From the NCBI GenBank assembly GCA_963422465.1, contig OY730171.1, positions 1,426,001 through 1,490,000 on the forward strand: a DNA stretch of 64,000 nt, given 5' to 3'. The DNA is from Lichina pygmaea. Its lineage: Eukaryota > Ascomycota > Lichinomycetes > Lichinales > Lichinaceae. Positions 1 through 11,494 of the stretch are shown here, in pieces; position 1 is the first letter of the stretch, and each line of letters opens with the position of its first letter. Position numbers and translations under genes: made by a program. The notes under the pieces are model-generated. The model ran no database searches. It had not been told where the DNA came from and worked only from the letters and a program-made list of their open reading frames with translations.

Positions 1-419
1 TTGTCTGGCTTTGGTTCATGACAAAAGAGGAGCAGGAATGAAAAGGATCTGGGGACAGAACCCTTGGAGGGAGGGGATAGTGTTAAGGCCTAGGCCGGAA
101 CAGCCCAGGTAAGCGAGGGAGGAGTGTTAGTCATGCGGAACAACATCCGACCGATCCGGTGGACGAGCAGGAGCTAAGCGAGGAGCTCGTCCACGCAAAA
201 GGATGATACCCCTCGAGGAGACCCCCCCCCTTGGGGCATCTGTATAAAGACCCCCCAAAGGGCCCGGAGGGATTAGCTCTCCAGGCTGAACACACAATAC
301 GAACCCATCGTACTGAGACAATAGCACAGGAGAGTTACCCCACCTGTCTATTCCTCTACCGAGTCCCTGTCTAGAATCCGCCCCGCGAAGCAACAGACCG
401 AGCCGCCTTCTGTGTGAAC

Positions 420-796
420 CCGGCCCAGCCTTTAACAAGGTGTGGCTGGGGGCAGCCACAACAGAAATATTTGGTGAAGTGGCGGGGCTACCACAGGCAG
501 ACCTGGGAGCTGGAACAGTTCATGGAGCAGACAGCCATGATGGACTGCTTTATTGCGGCCTACCTGGAAAAGCCACACCCAGGCTGATGCACGCAAGCCT
601 CACAGGAGCTCAGTGATGAAGAAGGGGGGGTGCTGTCATGGGGCAGACCACAAGCACATGACCACGCGACAAGTCAGCTGACTTCATGTCGCTTTTTCGT
701 GTTTTTACCTGTCTGCACTGCATTTCTCTTCTGCAGCTTTACCTTCTTGTACAATAGGAATCTATTGATTGTCATCGACATCTAGCCCTTGACAAT
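420..796 (+). mobile_element. 3' end of a Ty3/gypsy chromovirus (fossil)
   Basis: A reading frame from about 468 to 587 encodes a chromodomain-like end (YLVKWRGY, then TWE) that stops at 585-587. This is the usual C-terminus of chromovirus integrase. It is followed by a purine-rich tract at about 617-630 and then a sequence starting TGTCATGG at 634 that looks like the start of the 3' LTR. The LTR end is not clear; a possible end lies near 785-796. The rest of pol is not recognisable in 1-460, so the copy is broken and partial. Age cannot be estimated because no second LTR is visible. Confidence 0.6.
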
Positions 797-1731
797 CACA
801 CATCTTCTCCTACATGGTGAATACTATCAGAGCAAAAACTTGTAACTGACATCATATCCTTCAAGTAGATTAAGTTATTTTCCTTACCACTTCTTCTTCT
901 CCAAGTTCCTGGAAGTATTTTTCTGTTAAAGGGATGAAAAAACTAACATCAAGAGGTTGATTGATTGATCAGCTTGAGATCTCTCAAGCTGAGCTATCCA
1001 TCTACCAAATATGGTGCCTTCCTGGCCCGGCCTGTCCAAAGTGGCAGGTGGCGGGTGGCAGGTGGTCTCTGACAATCTCTTGGGTGAAGAGGTATGTGCA
1101 CGTCACACTAGGCATGCCCCATAGCAATAGTGTTTGAAAAATCAACAAAATTTAGTCTATTATTCACGAATAAGACTAAAGAGAATGATACAAGCTTGGA
1201 AAAAGCTTTCATATAAGTTATAGACTTAGCCAGTTGTGTTCCTTATCAATAGGCTTTGATGGTAGGAAAAAGTGCGTAGTAACAAGTGCAAGAAAAGAAG
1301 ACAGAAAAGTAAGTAAAAAAGATAGCTAATAGAGAAGTCAAGAAGTGATTAGAAGGAGAAAGACAAGTTCAGAAGGCTGAAAGGTCTATGAAAGAATCTT
1401 TCCCACCAGCCAAAGAGGCTTCTCCCAACGTTGGTGACAGCAACAAGGGGTGGGAAGATGACAAGGTCCTGAACATGTATTTACATTATCACGTCACAAA
1501 GAAGCTATCATACTCCGTATACTAGAATTCCGCTGCTCAACATCTTTTCTATATATACTGCTCTATCTTATATCCAAATTTGAGATGATTCTGACTGCTG
1601 GTTGTCAAGTTATTTCCAAAATTGTCGAGGGGGTCCTTGGTGGGTTAAGTGAGCGTTGACTGATATCGAGCGTCACGTGATCGGGTACAGTACTGTACTG
1701 TACGTACGTACGTACCATACCATCTGTGGAG

Positions 1732-1812
1732 ATTTTTTGATTTGATTTGATTTGATTTGATTCTTACACTGATTCGGCTGTTAAGCCATGCAGAACTTCT
1801 TGAAGGATTTTT
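1732..1812 (-). mobile_element. 3' end of a pentamer-tailed retroposon
   Basis: On the minus strand a short segment ends in GTAAGAATCAAATC repeats, a (AATCA)n tail of about six units. The 50 bases before the tail are clearly related to the end of the retroposon at 46083-46666, which has a (AATAA)n tail after GTAAGAATAAA. The shared end and short tandem tail are typical of LINEs of the Tad group and the non-autonomous elements they mobilise. No coding part is visible here. Confidence 0.5.
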
Positions 1813-2051
1813 GTCTCTGGTAGACTTGACTCAGGAGCCTCACGTATTTACCGTACACCCCGTGGTTTGTAGTGTACGTACCGTGGGAAAACCCCAAACC
1901 CCGTAGGGGAAATAGGAAAACCACAGTAATGAGGGTTTGTGGATCTTGACGGATATTGGGTGAGCTATTTCTTGAGGGCTTTCATACATCTTGCGAGGAG
2001 TACATCTTAGACAAGTTCTATGAATCTCGGGGGTTTTTTGTGGCAGAATGT

Positions 2052-2179
2052 GGGGTGGGTCAGATTCGAACTGACGACTAGTTTAGTCAGGTTCTCCAGG
2101 CCTGACACCACTAGTTCCGGGTCATGGGTGCCACGTAGTGGGAAACTCTCACCAGCTTCCCACTACACCATGCCACCCC
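2052..2179 (-). tRNA. tRNA-like element with structured insert
   Basis: Read on the minus strand, the ends form a perfect 7-bp acceptor stem (GGGGTGG with CCACCCC) and a perfect 5-bp T stem (GTCAG/CTGAC) around loop TTCGAAT, with A as the next base. An A-box-like TGGTGTAGTGG follows the acceptor. Between them, instead of a plain anticodon arm, lie two long hairpins: GTAGTGGGAA with TTCCCACTAC, and a nested ACTAGT...GTCAGG/CCTGAC...ACTAGT. No anticodon loop could be assigned and no T-run follows on this strand. It may be a tRNA gene with a long intron, a tRNA-derived SINE head or a decayed copy. Confidence 0.4.
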
Positions 2180-2381
2180 CATCTGTGGAGATACAAAACT
2201 GTTGGACACAAGAACATTGTCAAGCTCTAGAGATGGATCTATTGAGCGACGGCGTGAGTGAGAGGTATGGTATCAAGAGAGTATTGGGGGGTCTATATAA
2301 GGCCTGCTGACTAAGCATGCTGAATCCAAGGTCAGTGCGCCAGCTGACTAAGCTACGGTACCGTAAGCTTGCACTCCTCTT

Positions 2382-2491
2382 GGTCACGGCGGCAGTCACT
2401 GCGACAGTCACAGCGACGGTCACAGCGACAGTCACGGCGACGGTCACAGCGACAGTCACGGCGACGGTCACAGCGACAGTCACGGTGACGG
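2382..2491. repeat. 12-bp minisatellite
   Basis: About nine diverged copies of a 12-bp unit GCGACRGTCACR. The unit is a multiple of three and lacks stops, so both strands appear open and encode low-complexity Val-Thr-Ala repeats. There is no sign that either is a gene. Confidence 0.85.
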
Positions 2492-3479
2492 ACAACAACA
2501 GCGACAGAGGCTGATGATCACTGTGACTACGAGTACTCGTACATACGTACGTATGACCAAGGCCAAACCCTGCTGTGCCAACGCGTACTTGTACTGTACC
2601 ATACCTATTCACCCTGCCATGCCTCCAGTGTCACGACGACACAAGTCTGCGTACACCGGTACAACCCATCAGACGCTATCTTAAGTAATGTGACAGAACC
2701 AGAGTTAACGTATGTACAGCGGCAGCAGCAAAGTTGATGATGTATTGATCCTCCGGACTACGTAACCCGAGATAGATTTTGTATGAAAGTTGCACGCAGA
2801 CTTGTGTCGTGCCGCCACCGTACAAGTACTCTACCTACCGTACCTGCAGGTACTTTACCGCACAGTACGGGCCTGCGAAGACTCAAACCTCCACGCGGTG
2901 CAGGCTGGGAACCTCGGGGCAGCGATGGCAGGCAGTCTCCCAAGCTGCTTGTAGTTGCTGCACCGAGAGCTAATTGAGTCACCAGTCAAGCTGCTGGTGC
3001 CTGTGGAGCGACAGGCCACCGGAGGTGTCGTGCAGGCACCCTGGACACCCCCGTGAAGTGACATCAGCAGAACAGAGGACTTCAACCAAACTGGTTATAA
3101 AAACCACCTGACAGATGTCTACTGTGTACGCTACAGCCTGAAGTGAGCCTTGCAACTGGTGGATGTGAAGTCTAGACTCCTGACAGGGCACCTCTGGAGT
3201 AGACAAGAGGAGTTCCTATTGCACACCCCCCTTCTAGCAGAGTCTCCAGCAGCTGATGCATCGAGGATCTTGTTCTAGGAGGGGAGTGATGTTTGTACCA
3301 CAGTGTTGTTAATCGAACGGGGACTACGTGTTAAAGAAGGCGAGCAGGTGGCACAAAGGGTTTCCGCCGCTCCAGTACCTAAGGGCCGTGTGATAGTCAA
3401 AGTGCTGGCTTGATGGTTTTGCCTAAGGTCTTGCCACAGATTCTATTCAGGCCACCTACGGACCAGGGCTAGGGCACTG

Positions 3480-4886
3480 GAGGTTCTCCAGTGGGCCACC
3501 ACATACATCTGGGGTCCCACAGGCAACAGCGGGCAGACGGAGACTCCTCCCTACTTGGTTAGTGGGCTGGAAAGGTGGTCCTGCAGGTGCTGGCATGGCC
3601 TGCAGGGTCTGTAGAGCCTGCGAGGCATGGTCGGCCTCTGTACGAGAGATCTACAGAGGTAACATGAAACAGCAAGAGCTGTGGGGCGTGGCATATAATG
3701 GCAGTGACGGCAGTAGGGTCTGGGCCTACTACAAGACTGTCTATATGGCCTGAGAGGACAGAAGTGCATGCTGGTCTGTACAGAGTGCAGGCTCAGGCTG
3801 CAAATGACGGGCTCAAGGAGCAAACTGCAGTTGGAGTGTGGGCTCCGGGCTGGCAACCCGGCACTCCGAAGCAGGACCTAGGGGTGAGCGTACACGGTGG
3901 AGCGCAAAAGGCCTCGGGACTGCGGGGAAGCGTGGCAGAGACCCTGCACGGGATGTCGACTCTGCGCTATGCCTCGGCATAGCTCAACTGTGGCCAGCGC
4001 CCGGGCCAACACCGTCGAGCCTATATCTCACCTGGCCAAGCACGGCACCGCTGGGCCAAATCAATTCTCTGGCCCCAGCGGGCACTGGAGTCCACCAAGG
4101 GCTGCCTCAGCCTGCCCCCGTGGGCCGACAGCCACCCCGCAGCCACCCCACCCCTGGGCACTCCCCCACAGACGGTTTGGCAAGCCCGCCTGCTGTCAGA
4201 ACAATGGTGCTGGGAATGATGGCATGAGCTCCACGGGGGGCCCCAACCGCAAGTGCAACTGCTTGGCCCAGACCCTGGAGGTGGTGATAATTGGAAGCCG
4301 GATAAGATGCCATACTGGGCAACTCTCCAGCTCTGAGCTGGCCTCTCCAAAGCGCAGAGCAGTATCTTAACGCAGATACATACAGGTAAGGTCAGGCTGG
4401 CTGCCTTTCTTTGCAAACGTCAAGTCCCTGGCTTTCCGACACCTGCCTGCAGCTGTGGGGCACAGTGGGAGACTGCCAAGCACGTCATCCTAGACTGCCC
4501 ACGGCTGCAGCAACTACACCGCAGTTTATACACTGCGGCTGCTACTACCGACTATCAGGTGATGATATTGCGCCCGCAGCCCACCGCCACCCTCACCTTG
4601 TGGATCCTACACCACAGTGTCCTTCCCCAGTTCTCCTGGGCTCAGGAGCAGCTGGAGACTGGCTGCAAGCCAGTCACCCCCCCCCCCCCCCCCCCCCCCC
4701 ATGTTCCACAGATTACTTGATAGGATAGCACTGCCTTAGGTGCTGCAGGGAGAGGTTTTTTTACTCTTTGGAGTTTTCCTAGCCTAATTCTATAGTTGAC
4801 CCAGCATAGCCTAGATACACTAGAGTCTAGAACGGTGTAGGAGTTCAATCAATCGATCAACCGCACCAATCAATCGATCAACCGCA
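3480..4886 (+). mobile_element. 3' part of a LINE (Tad/I-like)
   Basis: From about 4342 to 4680 an open frame encodes the hallmark end of fungal LINE ORF2: SSILTQIHTGKVRLAAF, then a CSCG-x4-ET-x2-H-x4-C zinc-knuckle-like motif, then a C-terminal tail. The match to the usual RTGHIGLNAYL and CxCG...ETxxHxxxxCP pattern is strong. A short stretch near 3505-3540 (TYIWGPTGNSG) may be the end of an RNase H domain, but a stop separates it from the C-terminal frame, so the copy is decayed. The frame runs into a 24-base C tract at 4677-4700. The likely 3' end is at 4850-4886, where two copies of a CAATCAATCGATCAACCGCA unit form a tandem tail. No reverse transcriptase domain is visible upstream, so the copy is probably 5' truncated or heavily decayed. 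Confidence 0.7.
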
Positions 4887-5551
4887 CACAGTACAGAACC
4901 GTACGAGTACAGTATTTGCAAGGGCCTTGCCTTGACCTAACCCCATGACCTACGAGGTACACGCTGGCCGCTGGTACCGGCAAGCCCGATCTACTCCGTA
5001 CCGGTACTCCGTACCGAAGTACTCGCACAGTGATTACAGTACCGTACTGTACAGCGTCTATGTAGCCCGTCGTAGTAGTCGGTTTGGCCAGACCAGGTAC
5101 CGTAAAATACTGTACATAGTACCCATACGTACGTACGGAGTAATGCGTACCGGTACGGACGTACGAGGTCGCCCCCCCCCCCCTCCATGACATGACGAGA
5201 AAGGTTGTGGAGCAGCACTTTGGTCCGATGATATCTCAAGGGGCATTCCTACGTGCTGTACTCCCGTACGTAGTTGTGGATGGATGGTTGAATGATTGAA
5301 TGCAATGAGTATCATTGTATCGTCACGAGGGGGGGGGGGGGGGGGGGGGGGAAGAAAGTAAAAAAAAAAAGAAGCAGGATGTTGCGTTGGCGCCACGAGC
5401 GCCTCCTCCTCTCCTCCAATACTCTGACACTCTGACACAGACTCCCAGCCATCCGGCCATCCGGCCATCCCAACAGACCGACCGAGAATAAGAACATGAT
5501 AGATACTTTTGTTTTCGGCGCAGACGCCCGAGTAGCTTCAGACGCCCGTCG
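4887..5551. other. Intergenic, GTAC-rich with homopolymers
   Basis: No gene is supported. The stretch holds dense GTAC palindromes (4900-5170), a C tract at 5172-5183 and a 23-base G tract at 5329-5351 followed closely by an A tract. It lies just downstream of the dolichol kinase stop codon, so part may be its 3' UTR. Confidence 0.6.
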
Positions 5552-7209
5552 TCAAAGATTCAGGCCCCGAACGAGCAACCACAGAACGACGGGGACGATG
5601 ACGTTGTCGTTACCGCCGGTCAGGACGGCCTCGGTGAGGCTGGCTCCGACCGCCGCAAGACAGGCCTTTGTCATGTACTCGGTCGAGAAGAATGATATGG
5701 AGGAGAAGGATGGTAGGGAGAAGTAGACGAAGAAGGAGGAGGAGGAGGAGGAGGAGGAGGAGGAGGAGGAGGAGGAGGAGGAGGAGGAGGAGGAGGAGAG
5801 GGAAAGAAGAAGGGATTGGTTGACAGGGTTGGTATCGTTGGTAAGATTGGCATGATCGCTGCTACGTGATGAGAGATGATGGATGGATTGGCTTGAGAGA
5901 TGCTCCATCGCCGTCGGCCATTCGCCGAGAAGCAGCCACAGCTTCGAAACGAGAAGGCCGGCGACGACGGCGGTGAAGAAGGCTAGACTCCCCTCGAGGC
6001 TCTTGCCGCCGCTCCACGGCCACTTCCTGCGGCCGAAGCGGCGGCCGACGAGCGACGCCGCGGCGTCGCCCATGCCGACGCAGATCACGCCGCTGACCAT
6101 GCCGAGATCGCGCACGGGCACGTCCCAGCCGAGCCAGCAGCCGTCGCGCCTTTCTTGTTGGGCTCTTGTCGGTGGCGGTGGTCGTCCGTGCCGGGGCCGC
6201 TGATGTTCGGCCGTCGTGTGGCCGACGCCTGCACCGGCGCCGGCGAGCGAGAGCCAGAGCGGGACCGCACAGCCCACGAGCAAGAAGATGTGGGAGATGA
6301 CGACGGGTCCTCGCAGGTCTCTGCCGTCGACGTACGGCGTCAGAAAGTACGCGAGCGGCTTGGAGATCGGAGGCAGTTGACAGGTGCGAAAGACGTCGAG
6401 GATGAGGAAGATGGCGAGCACGAGCGCCATGGCGAGCCCGGCGAAGACCGGGTCGACAAAGGTCACCGGCAGGAACATGGCCACCATCGTGCCGTGGAAG
6501 ACCTTCCGGCGCGTGTCCACCTCGACGGCCCCGCTCAGCCGCGTGACCAGCGTGAGACCGGCGGCCAGGATTGCGAGGCAGTATCCGATGACGACGAGCC
6601 GGGTGTTGGCCGGGCCGAGGAGGAAGTGGCGGACCTCTTCCGCGATGCCGGGGCTTGTAGGTCGTGAGAGGGGCCGAGGCGTCTCCTCCGACGGCAGGCA
6701 GATCCAATCCGTCCGGCCCCACCGCTCGGCGAGGTCTCGTAACCATCGGCTGTCACCGAAGAGGTATCCGATCGCCCACCCGATCGGTTCTCGGCCGCCC
6801 AAGGCATGCTTTCCGACGTAAGTCCTGATGCCCAGGAACGCGAGGAGGAGCGTCGCGACGTAGACGTAGGCGGCGTAGAGCCACTTGCGAACGGCCGCTT
6901 GGCCGGATGTCATGGCGAGGTATGTTTGCACGCTGGACGACGTCGACCGCCGATGTCGCCGTGCGGGGTCGACCTCACGAGCCCGCGGCGTTCGAACCGC
7001 CTGCGAGTCGGCTGCCGATGTCGTGCCTTTCCCACTGGCGAGGGACGAGAAGCCCGGCGACGCTTCTCGTGCACCGTCCAGCTCCTTCCGTCCGGTTTGC
7101 AACGGGTGGGCCGCTTCGGACCCATCTGCTGCCGACGTGGGACCTTCCAAGGACGATGCCGTCGGGGGGACGACGTGGCTGGCCTCGCGCCTCCTCCTCC
7201 TCCTCCCCC

Positions 7210-7243
<34 letters not shown>

Positions 7244-8741
7244 GATCCCGGGCGGGCCGTCTTCGTCGGCGTCGCTGCCTTGGTCCCCTCCCCTCGCTCG
7301 TCGGCGGCTCAACAGATCGAGCAGGGCGTTCCGAGCGGCGACGACCTGGCCGGCACGCCGGAAACGCCACCGCGGTATCCTGGCCAAGACGAGGCCCCAT
7401 CCGAGCACCGATCCGCACAGCACGAGGACGCCGAGCCCGCCCCCCCACAGAAGGGCCTTCAGCACGATCGCCTGCGGCGACCTTGAGTGCAGCAAGCTGT
7501 TGATGAGACCGACGCTCAGAAGATGCGTCTCCGCCGGCAGGAGGCTCGTCGAAGCGAGCTGCTGCAGCAGCGCGACGAGCACACGATGGACGGGATACAG
7601 GATCGACATCGTCTCTCGTTCTGACCGCTGCTGCGTCGCAGCCTGAAGACTTGCGGCCGGGGAGGTCGGAGGGTGCGAGGCGACCGCCGTCGTCGCGGCC
7701 ATTGCGGGGAGGGTGGCAAGACACCAGTGCACGGTGCTGTAGCAGCCGTGACGATCGCGGTCCGGAATGAGCCGGTGCGGAAGGCTGGAGAGGCTGAGGA
7801 TGATGTTCGAGAGCACCAAGGCTTTGTCGGACGATGCGATGGAAAGCGCGACGTAGACGGGCAGCGTTGTAGGGTAGAGCAGCGGCGCAGGATCGAACGC
7901 GGAGGGCAGACGAAAGACCTCTGCAAAGGCGAGCCGTCGTCCGGAAGAAGACCTGCAAGCGTGGTACGGAAGCCGGACCAGGTACCAAAGGAGGAGCGAT
8001 GCAACGACCCAGAGCTGGCCCACGAGCTCTGCTTGTACATCTTCTTAGCGGCGAGCTCACGACGATGGATCGATGCCGAATACCTTGAGACGTGCCCCGC
8101 GCCTGCCGCCACCCGTCCTTGTCGCGGACGACGGCCCATCCCAGCAGGCCGATGAGCACCACCTCGATGGACCTTCGGAGCAGTTCCGCTCGTCTCTTCC
8201 TGGTCGACGGCTCGGACTGCCTCCGTGCTTTGCGTGTCTCGACCGGGACCTCCGAGCCCGGACGGCCGCGATCTAGCCTCGCGCTTCGCAACTCGGCCGA
8301 CAGGCTGCGATCGTTCGCGCCGAGAGGGCCAGGCGTGCTCACCGGGCTCGGCGTTCCTTCCTGAGCGGAGCCCCGGAGGCCTTTCCTCGGCACCATCGGC
8401 GGTGCGGGAAGGCCTTTGAGGAATGTTGGGCTCTCGTCGTCCGCCTCGCTGCCGCTCTCGCCGGGGAAGATGGAGCTCTCCCGACGAAGTCGTCCATCGG
8501 AATCTTCGTGTCCCAGGTCCTCGCGCTCCGAGCTCGTCTGCGACCGATCGTGCTCGAGACCGTGGCCGTCCATGTCGCCGTGGCACTTGGGCTCGCTCGA
8601 GCTGCCAGGCCGACCAGGCTCATATGGATCCGGCGAGCGAGAGGACCGACCGGGCTTCCTTGGACTTTTCCACCCGACGGAGTTGGAATGACTCGACGGA
8701 TGCTCGGGCCACGAGGCCGGAGTCTCCGACCCTCCCGTCAT
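5552..8741 (-). CDS. SEC59: Dolichol kinase
   Basis: Predicted to phosphorylate dolichol with CTP in the ER membrane, supplying the lipid carrier for N-glycosylation, GPI anchors and O-mannosylation. Exons: 8741-8084 and 8028-5552; the 55-nt intron (8083-8029) restores the frame across ...GWRQARGTSQ and ELVGQLWVV. Product 1044 aa. The C-terminal half has several hydrophobic segments, the RRKVFHG motif and the CTP-binding signature GDAAASLVGRRFG...KSLEG at about residues 870-900; the conserved TGGNDN and a final hydrophobic segment close the protein. It is longer than most family members because of a disordered N-terminus, an arginine-rich (RT)n stretch from a hexanucleotide repeat near 7211-7243, and a run of over 20 serines from a (GGA)n tract at 5729-5800. 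That tract sits between conserved helices; it could instead belong to an unrecognised intron, but the frame stays open through it. Confidence 0.88.
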
Positions 8742-9097
8742 CGTTGGCGCGGTCAGACAATCACCGTCGACGCCGTCTCGGCCGGGCCGTTCGGAAAGGG
8801 AGCTGACGATGTCTGGGCCAAATCAGCACGTGAAAATGCTCTTTGCAGGCCCATCACGTGTCGGCGCACCGTACTGTCCAAGTGACAGTACGCAAAGACG
8901 TACCGCTCCCTCACGACGGACGTGCGAGGCCACCCCACCACGGCAAGTACGAGTACTTGATAAGACTTGCGGGGGGCCGATCTTAGCCGAGCGGAGCGCC
9001 AGCCCCTGTACTCTACGGGTACCGTACGGTAGTAAGCGGCTCGTTGCCTGCGTGCGTGCCTGCCAGCCTGAGAGCCTGAAGCGCAAGGTATCGACCG
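8742..9097. other. Intergenic between SEC59 and DPH6
   Basis: 356 bases separate the SEC59 start from the DPH6 stop on the same strand. The stretch must hold the SEC59 promoter and the DPH6 3' end. No clear TATA element or other motif is visible. Confidence 0.5.
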
Positions 9098-11494
9098 TCA
9101 CCAGCACCTGTCCGATTCGAGTCGCATGACGACACCGGCGCTAAGCTTCTTGCCGGCACCGCCCCAGACGGACGAGCAACGGACGAGCTCGAGGCTTCCC
9201 AGCTCTGGCACCCGAACGTTGCTGTCGGCGTAGACCGTCAGGCGTAGAACGCGGCAGGATGCCGCCGCTCGCTTTTCGGGCACGCCCGGCCAAGAAGAGT
9301 TCGTTTCGCGTCGCACGACGTCGGTGATCAGCTTGCGTAGCGTGTCGTGGTCGAGACCTGCTTCGAAGCTGGCGTAGATGAGCGCCGTGCCCGTGCCTCG
9401 AACGGCTGTCCGTTGGATCGTCAGGTGTTCCTCTTCTCGACCGTCCAAGACTATCTGCGCACCGGCCGTGCCTAGACCGGTCCATTCGACGCTGCTTCCT
9501 CGGGGCAGCTCGTCTACCTGGGCTATCAGTAGAGGCGATCTCGCCGCGTACGTCGACCCGGCACGGATGCACTCGAAGTCTGGTAGGGCCTGGCTCTTCT
9601 TTGGGGTGCGATGACTGGTCTTCGACGGTCCGTACTTCTTGTCCCACGGATCAACGTCCTCATCCGAAGAGCCGTCGTGGGCTGGAGTGGGCATCTTGCC
9701 GCGCGCGTGACATCGTGCCCATAGCTCCCAAGCCAGTCGAGCTTTCCGGGCCACGGCCTTCTCCCCGGCGATGAACACGAGCCCGCCGGCCCACCATGCC
9801 ACCTTCGTGGCCGCGCCGACCCTCCACAGATGCTGTAGCGCCAGTGCAGCCTGCAAGGAGAAGCTTGACGTGCCCCCGGCTTCGACCGTGTCACCGGTGT
9901 CTGCCACTAGCTCCATCGACGCGGGCACGAGCGGTATCTGTCCGGCCGCGTACACCAGCGTTCCGGCGTCTGCCTCGTCGGGGTCTCTCAAGGCCGCAGG
10001 AACGGCGATCGCCTGCGAGTACGGGCCGATGTTCGCTGGCGCCCAGTACGACCGAGACTGGACGTGTAGACCGTCGCGGAGCCGGCCGGGTCCTCGCCAC
10101 GCCTCTACCGAGAGCATGACCTGGGCCCCCGGCGGTAGTTTGTCTCCCAGGCCGACGGTCATCCGCGCCGGCGGATCGGGCCTCGAGAACAGCGCCCCGT
10201 AAGCCTTGTTGACGGCTGGAAAAGCAGCCATGGATCGGAGGAAGATGGCGGTGAAGACAATGTCGTCCGGCGTCAGCTCCTCGGCCTCGAGCACCGCGAC
10301 TAGCCTCTGCACAATCTCCGATGTCTGTTCTTCCACCGCGAGCTCCGTCTCGGCCGCGAGCATGTTGCACACGTGTAGGGTCGTGCTGCCGCGGCACAGA
10401 GACCAAGGCGTACCGCCCGCAACACGTCCTTGGGAGGCGTCTCGGGTGCAGCCGGGCACCTCGTCTCCAGCTGGCACGTCGACATCCTTCGCGTCTTCGT
10501 GCGGTGTCGCGAACATGCTGTCCAGAAGCTCCGGCACGCGTACCCTGACGGAAGAAGCACCGTCGCCAGCCGCGGCTTTGGGCGCAAGCCGGGCCTTTGC
10601 GATCCGAAGTAGCACCGATCCTCCTCCTCCTCCTCCTCCTCCTCCTCCGCCGTGGACGACGGACCTGTCGTCGTCCTCGACTACGATCCGCTTCTTCCAC
10701 AACGGACTGGGGCCGTCGACGGCGAGGGTCTCGTACTCTCCACCTTCGCCGAGGATGGCTCCGGCATCCAGCGCTCCGTATCTCGACATTGCTCTCGCGA
10801 GCTTTGCGACGACGCGATCGCTTGCGACGTCGTCCCACAGGAAGCTCGCGTCCAAGCCGGCCGAGGCGCACTTGACCAGCCGAGACTCCTGCCCGACGGC
10901 CTCCATGTCCGCGAGCAAGGAGGCCTCTTCGCCCGGGGGAAGCTTAGGGAACTGCCAAAGGAACGACAGGGGGACCAAGCCGAGCCGGATCGCGACGGAC
11001 TCGACACGGGTCCGCTGGTAGTCCGACAGGATGGCTCCGGTGCTGACGGCATCGATCTCGGGATGGGCCCGTACGACCCTCTCGAGGAGCAGCAGGAGAT
11101 CCTCCGTCTCGTCGTGGCGGCACCGCCGACGGATGGCGTCCAGATGAGGGTCTGGTCCGCCGTACCGGTAGCTTTTGGACCCGTCCACGACCCGACCCCG
11201 GATCTCCTGTCGATATAGGGGGATGGCCAAGGCTTCGTCGTACAGAGGGACGACGTGATGGCCGACGGTCTGGTACATGTAGCTGTCCAGATCCTCGACC
11301 GCGCCGGTCCCGCTTTGGGCTGCGACGTCGGCCTGGCCCGACCCAGCCGCGGAGAGCGGCGGGTGCAGGTTGGCCAGCGCGATCACGTCATGGCCGTGTG
11401 TGAGACAATGGAGGAGTGAGAAGAGCGAATCCTTGCCTCCGGATATGAGGCCGACTACCTTGTGGGGCCCATGTGCCATGTTACGATCTCGCAT
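9098..11494 (-). CDS. DPH6: Diphthine-ammonia ligase
   Basis: Catalyses the last step of diphthamide synthesis on elongation factor 2: ATP-dependent amidation of diphthine. Single exon, 798 aa. The N-terminal ATP-pyrophosphatase domain starts with the PP-loop SGGKDS at residues 18-23, followed by the family motifs SYMYQTVGH, a YRYGG segment and GAILSDYQR. Two RidA/YjgF-like domains follow, at about residues 370-480 and 490-620, as in other fungal and animal DPH6 proteins. A glycine run of about 12 residues, encoded by a (GGA)n tract near 10620-10650, splits the ligase domain from the RidA part and is probably a flexible linker. The first ATG is at 11494; a second in-frame ATG five codons later gives a start closer to the family consensus (MAHGPHKVVGLISGG) and may be the real one. 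Confidence 0.92.
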   Translation of the reverse strand: MRDRNMAHGPHKVVGLISGGKDSLFSLLHCLTHGHDVIALANLHPPLSAAGSGQADVAAQSGTGAVEDLDSYMYQTVGHHVVPLYDEALAIPLYRQEIRGRVVDGSKSYRYGGPDPHLDAIRRRCRHDETEDLLLLLERVVRAHPEIDAVSTGAILSDYQRTRVESVAIRLGLVPLSFLWQFPKLPPGEEASLLADMEAVGQESRLVKCASAGLDASFLWDDVASDRVVAKLARAMSRYGALDAGAILGEGGEYETLAVDGPSPLWKKRIVVEDDDRSVVHGGGGGGGGGGGSVLLRIAKARLAPKAAAGDGASSVRVRVPELLDSMFATPHEDAKDVDVPAGDEVPGCTRDASQGRVAGGTPWSLCRGSTTLHVCNMLAAETELAVEEQTSEIVQRLVAVLEAEELTPDDIVFTAIFLRSMAAFPAVNKAYGALFSRPDPPARMTVGLGDKLPPGAQVMLSVEAWRGPGRLRDGLHVQSRSYWAPANIGPYSQAIAVPAALRDPDEADAGTLVYAAGQIPLVPASMELVADTGDTVEAGGTSSFSLQAALALQHLWRVGAATKVAWWAGGLVFIAGEKAVARKARLAWELWARCHARGKMPTPAHDGSSDEDVDPWDKKYGPSKTSHRTPKKSQALPDFECIRAGSTYAARSPLLIAQVDELPRGSSVEWTGLGTAGAQIVLDGREEEHLTIQRTAVRGTGTALIYASFEAGLDHDTLRKLITDVVRRETNSSWPGVPEKRAAASCRVLRLTVYADSNVRVPELGSLELVRCSSVWGGAGKKLSAGVVMRLESDRCW

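Noticed and set aside
1435-1607. Possible solo LTR with TGACA...TGTCA ends and a TATATATA segment
   Set aside because: No target-site duplication at the ends and no second copy in the window; kept only as a note.
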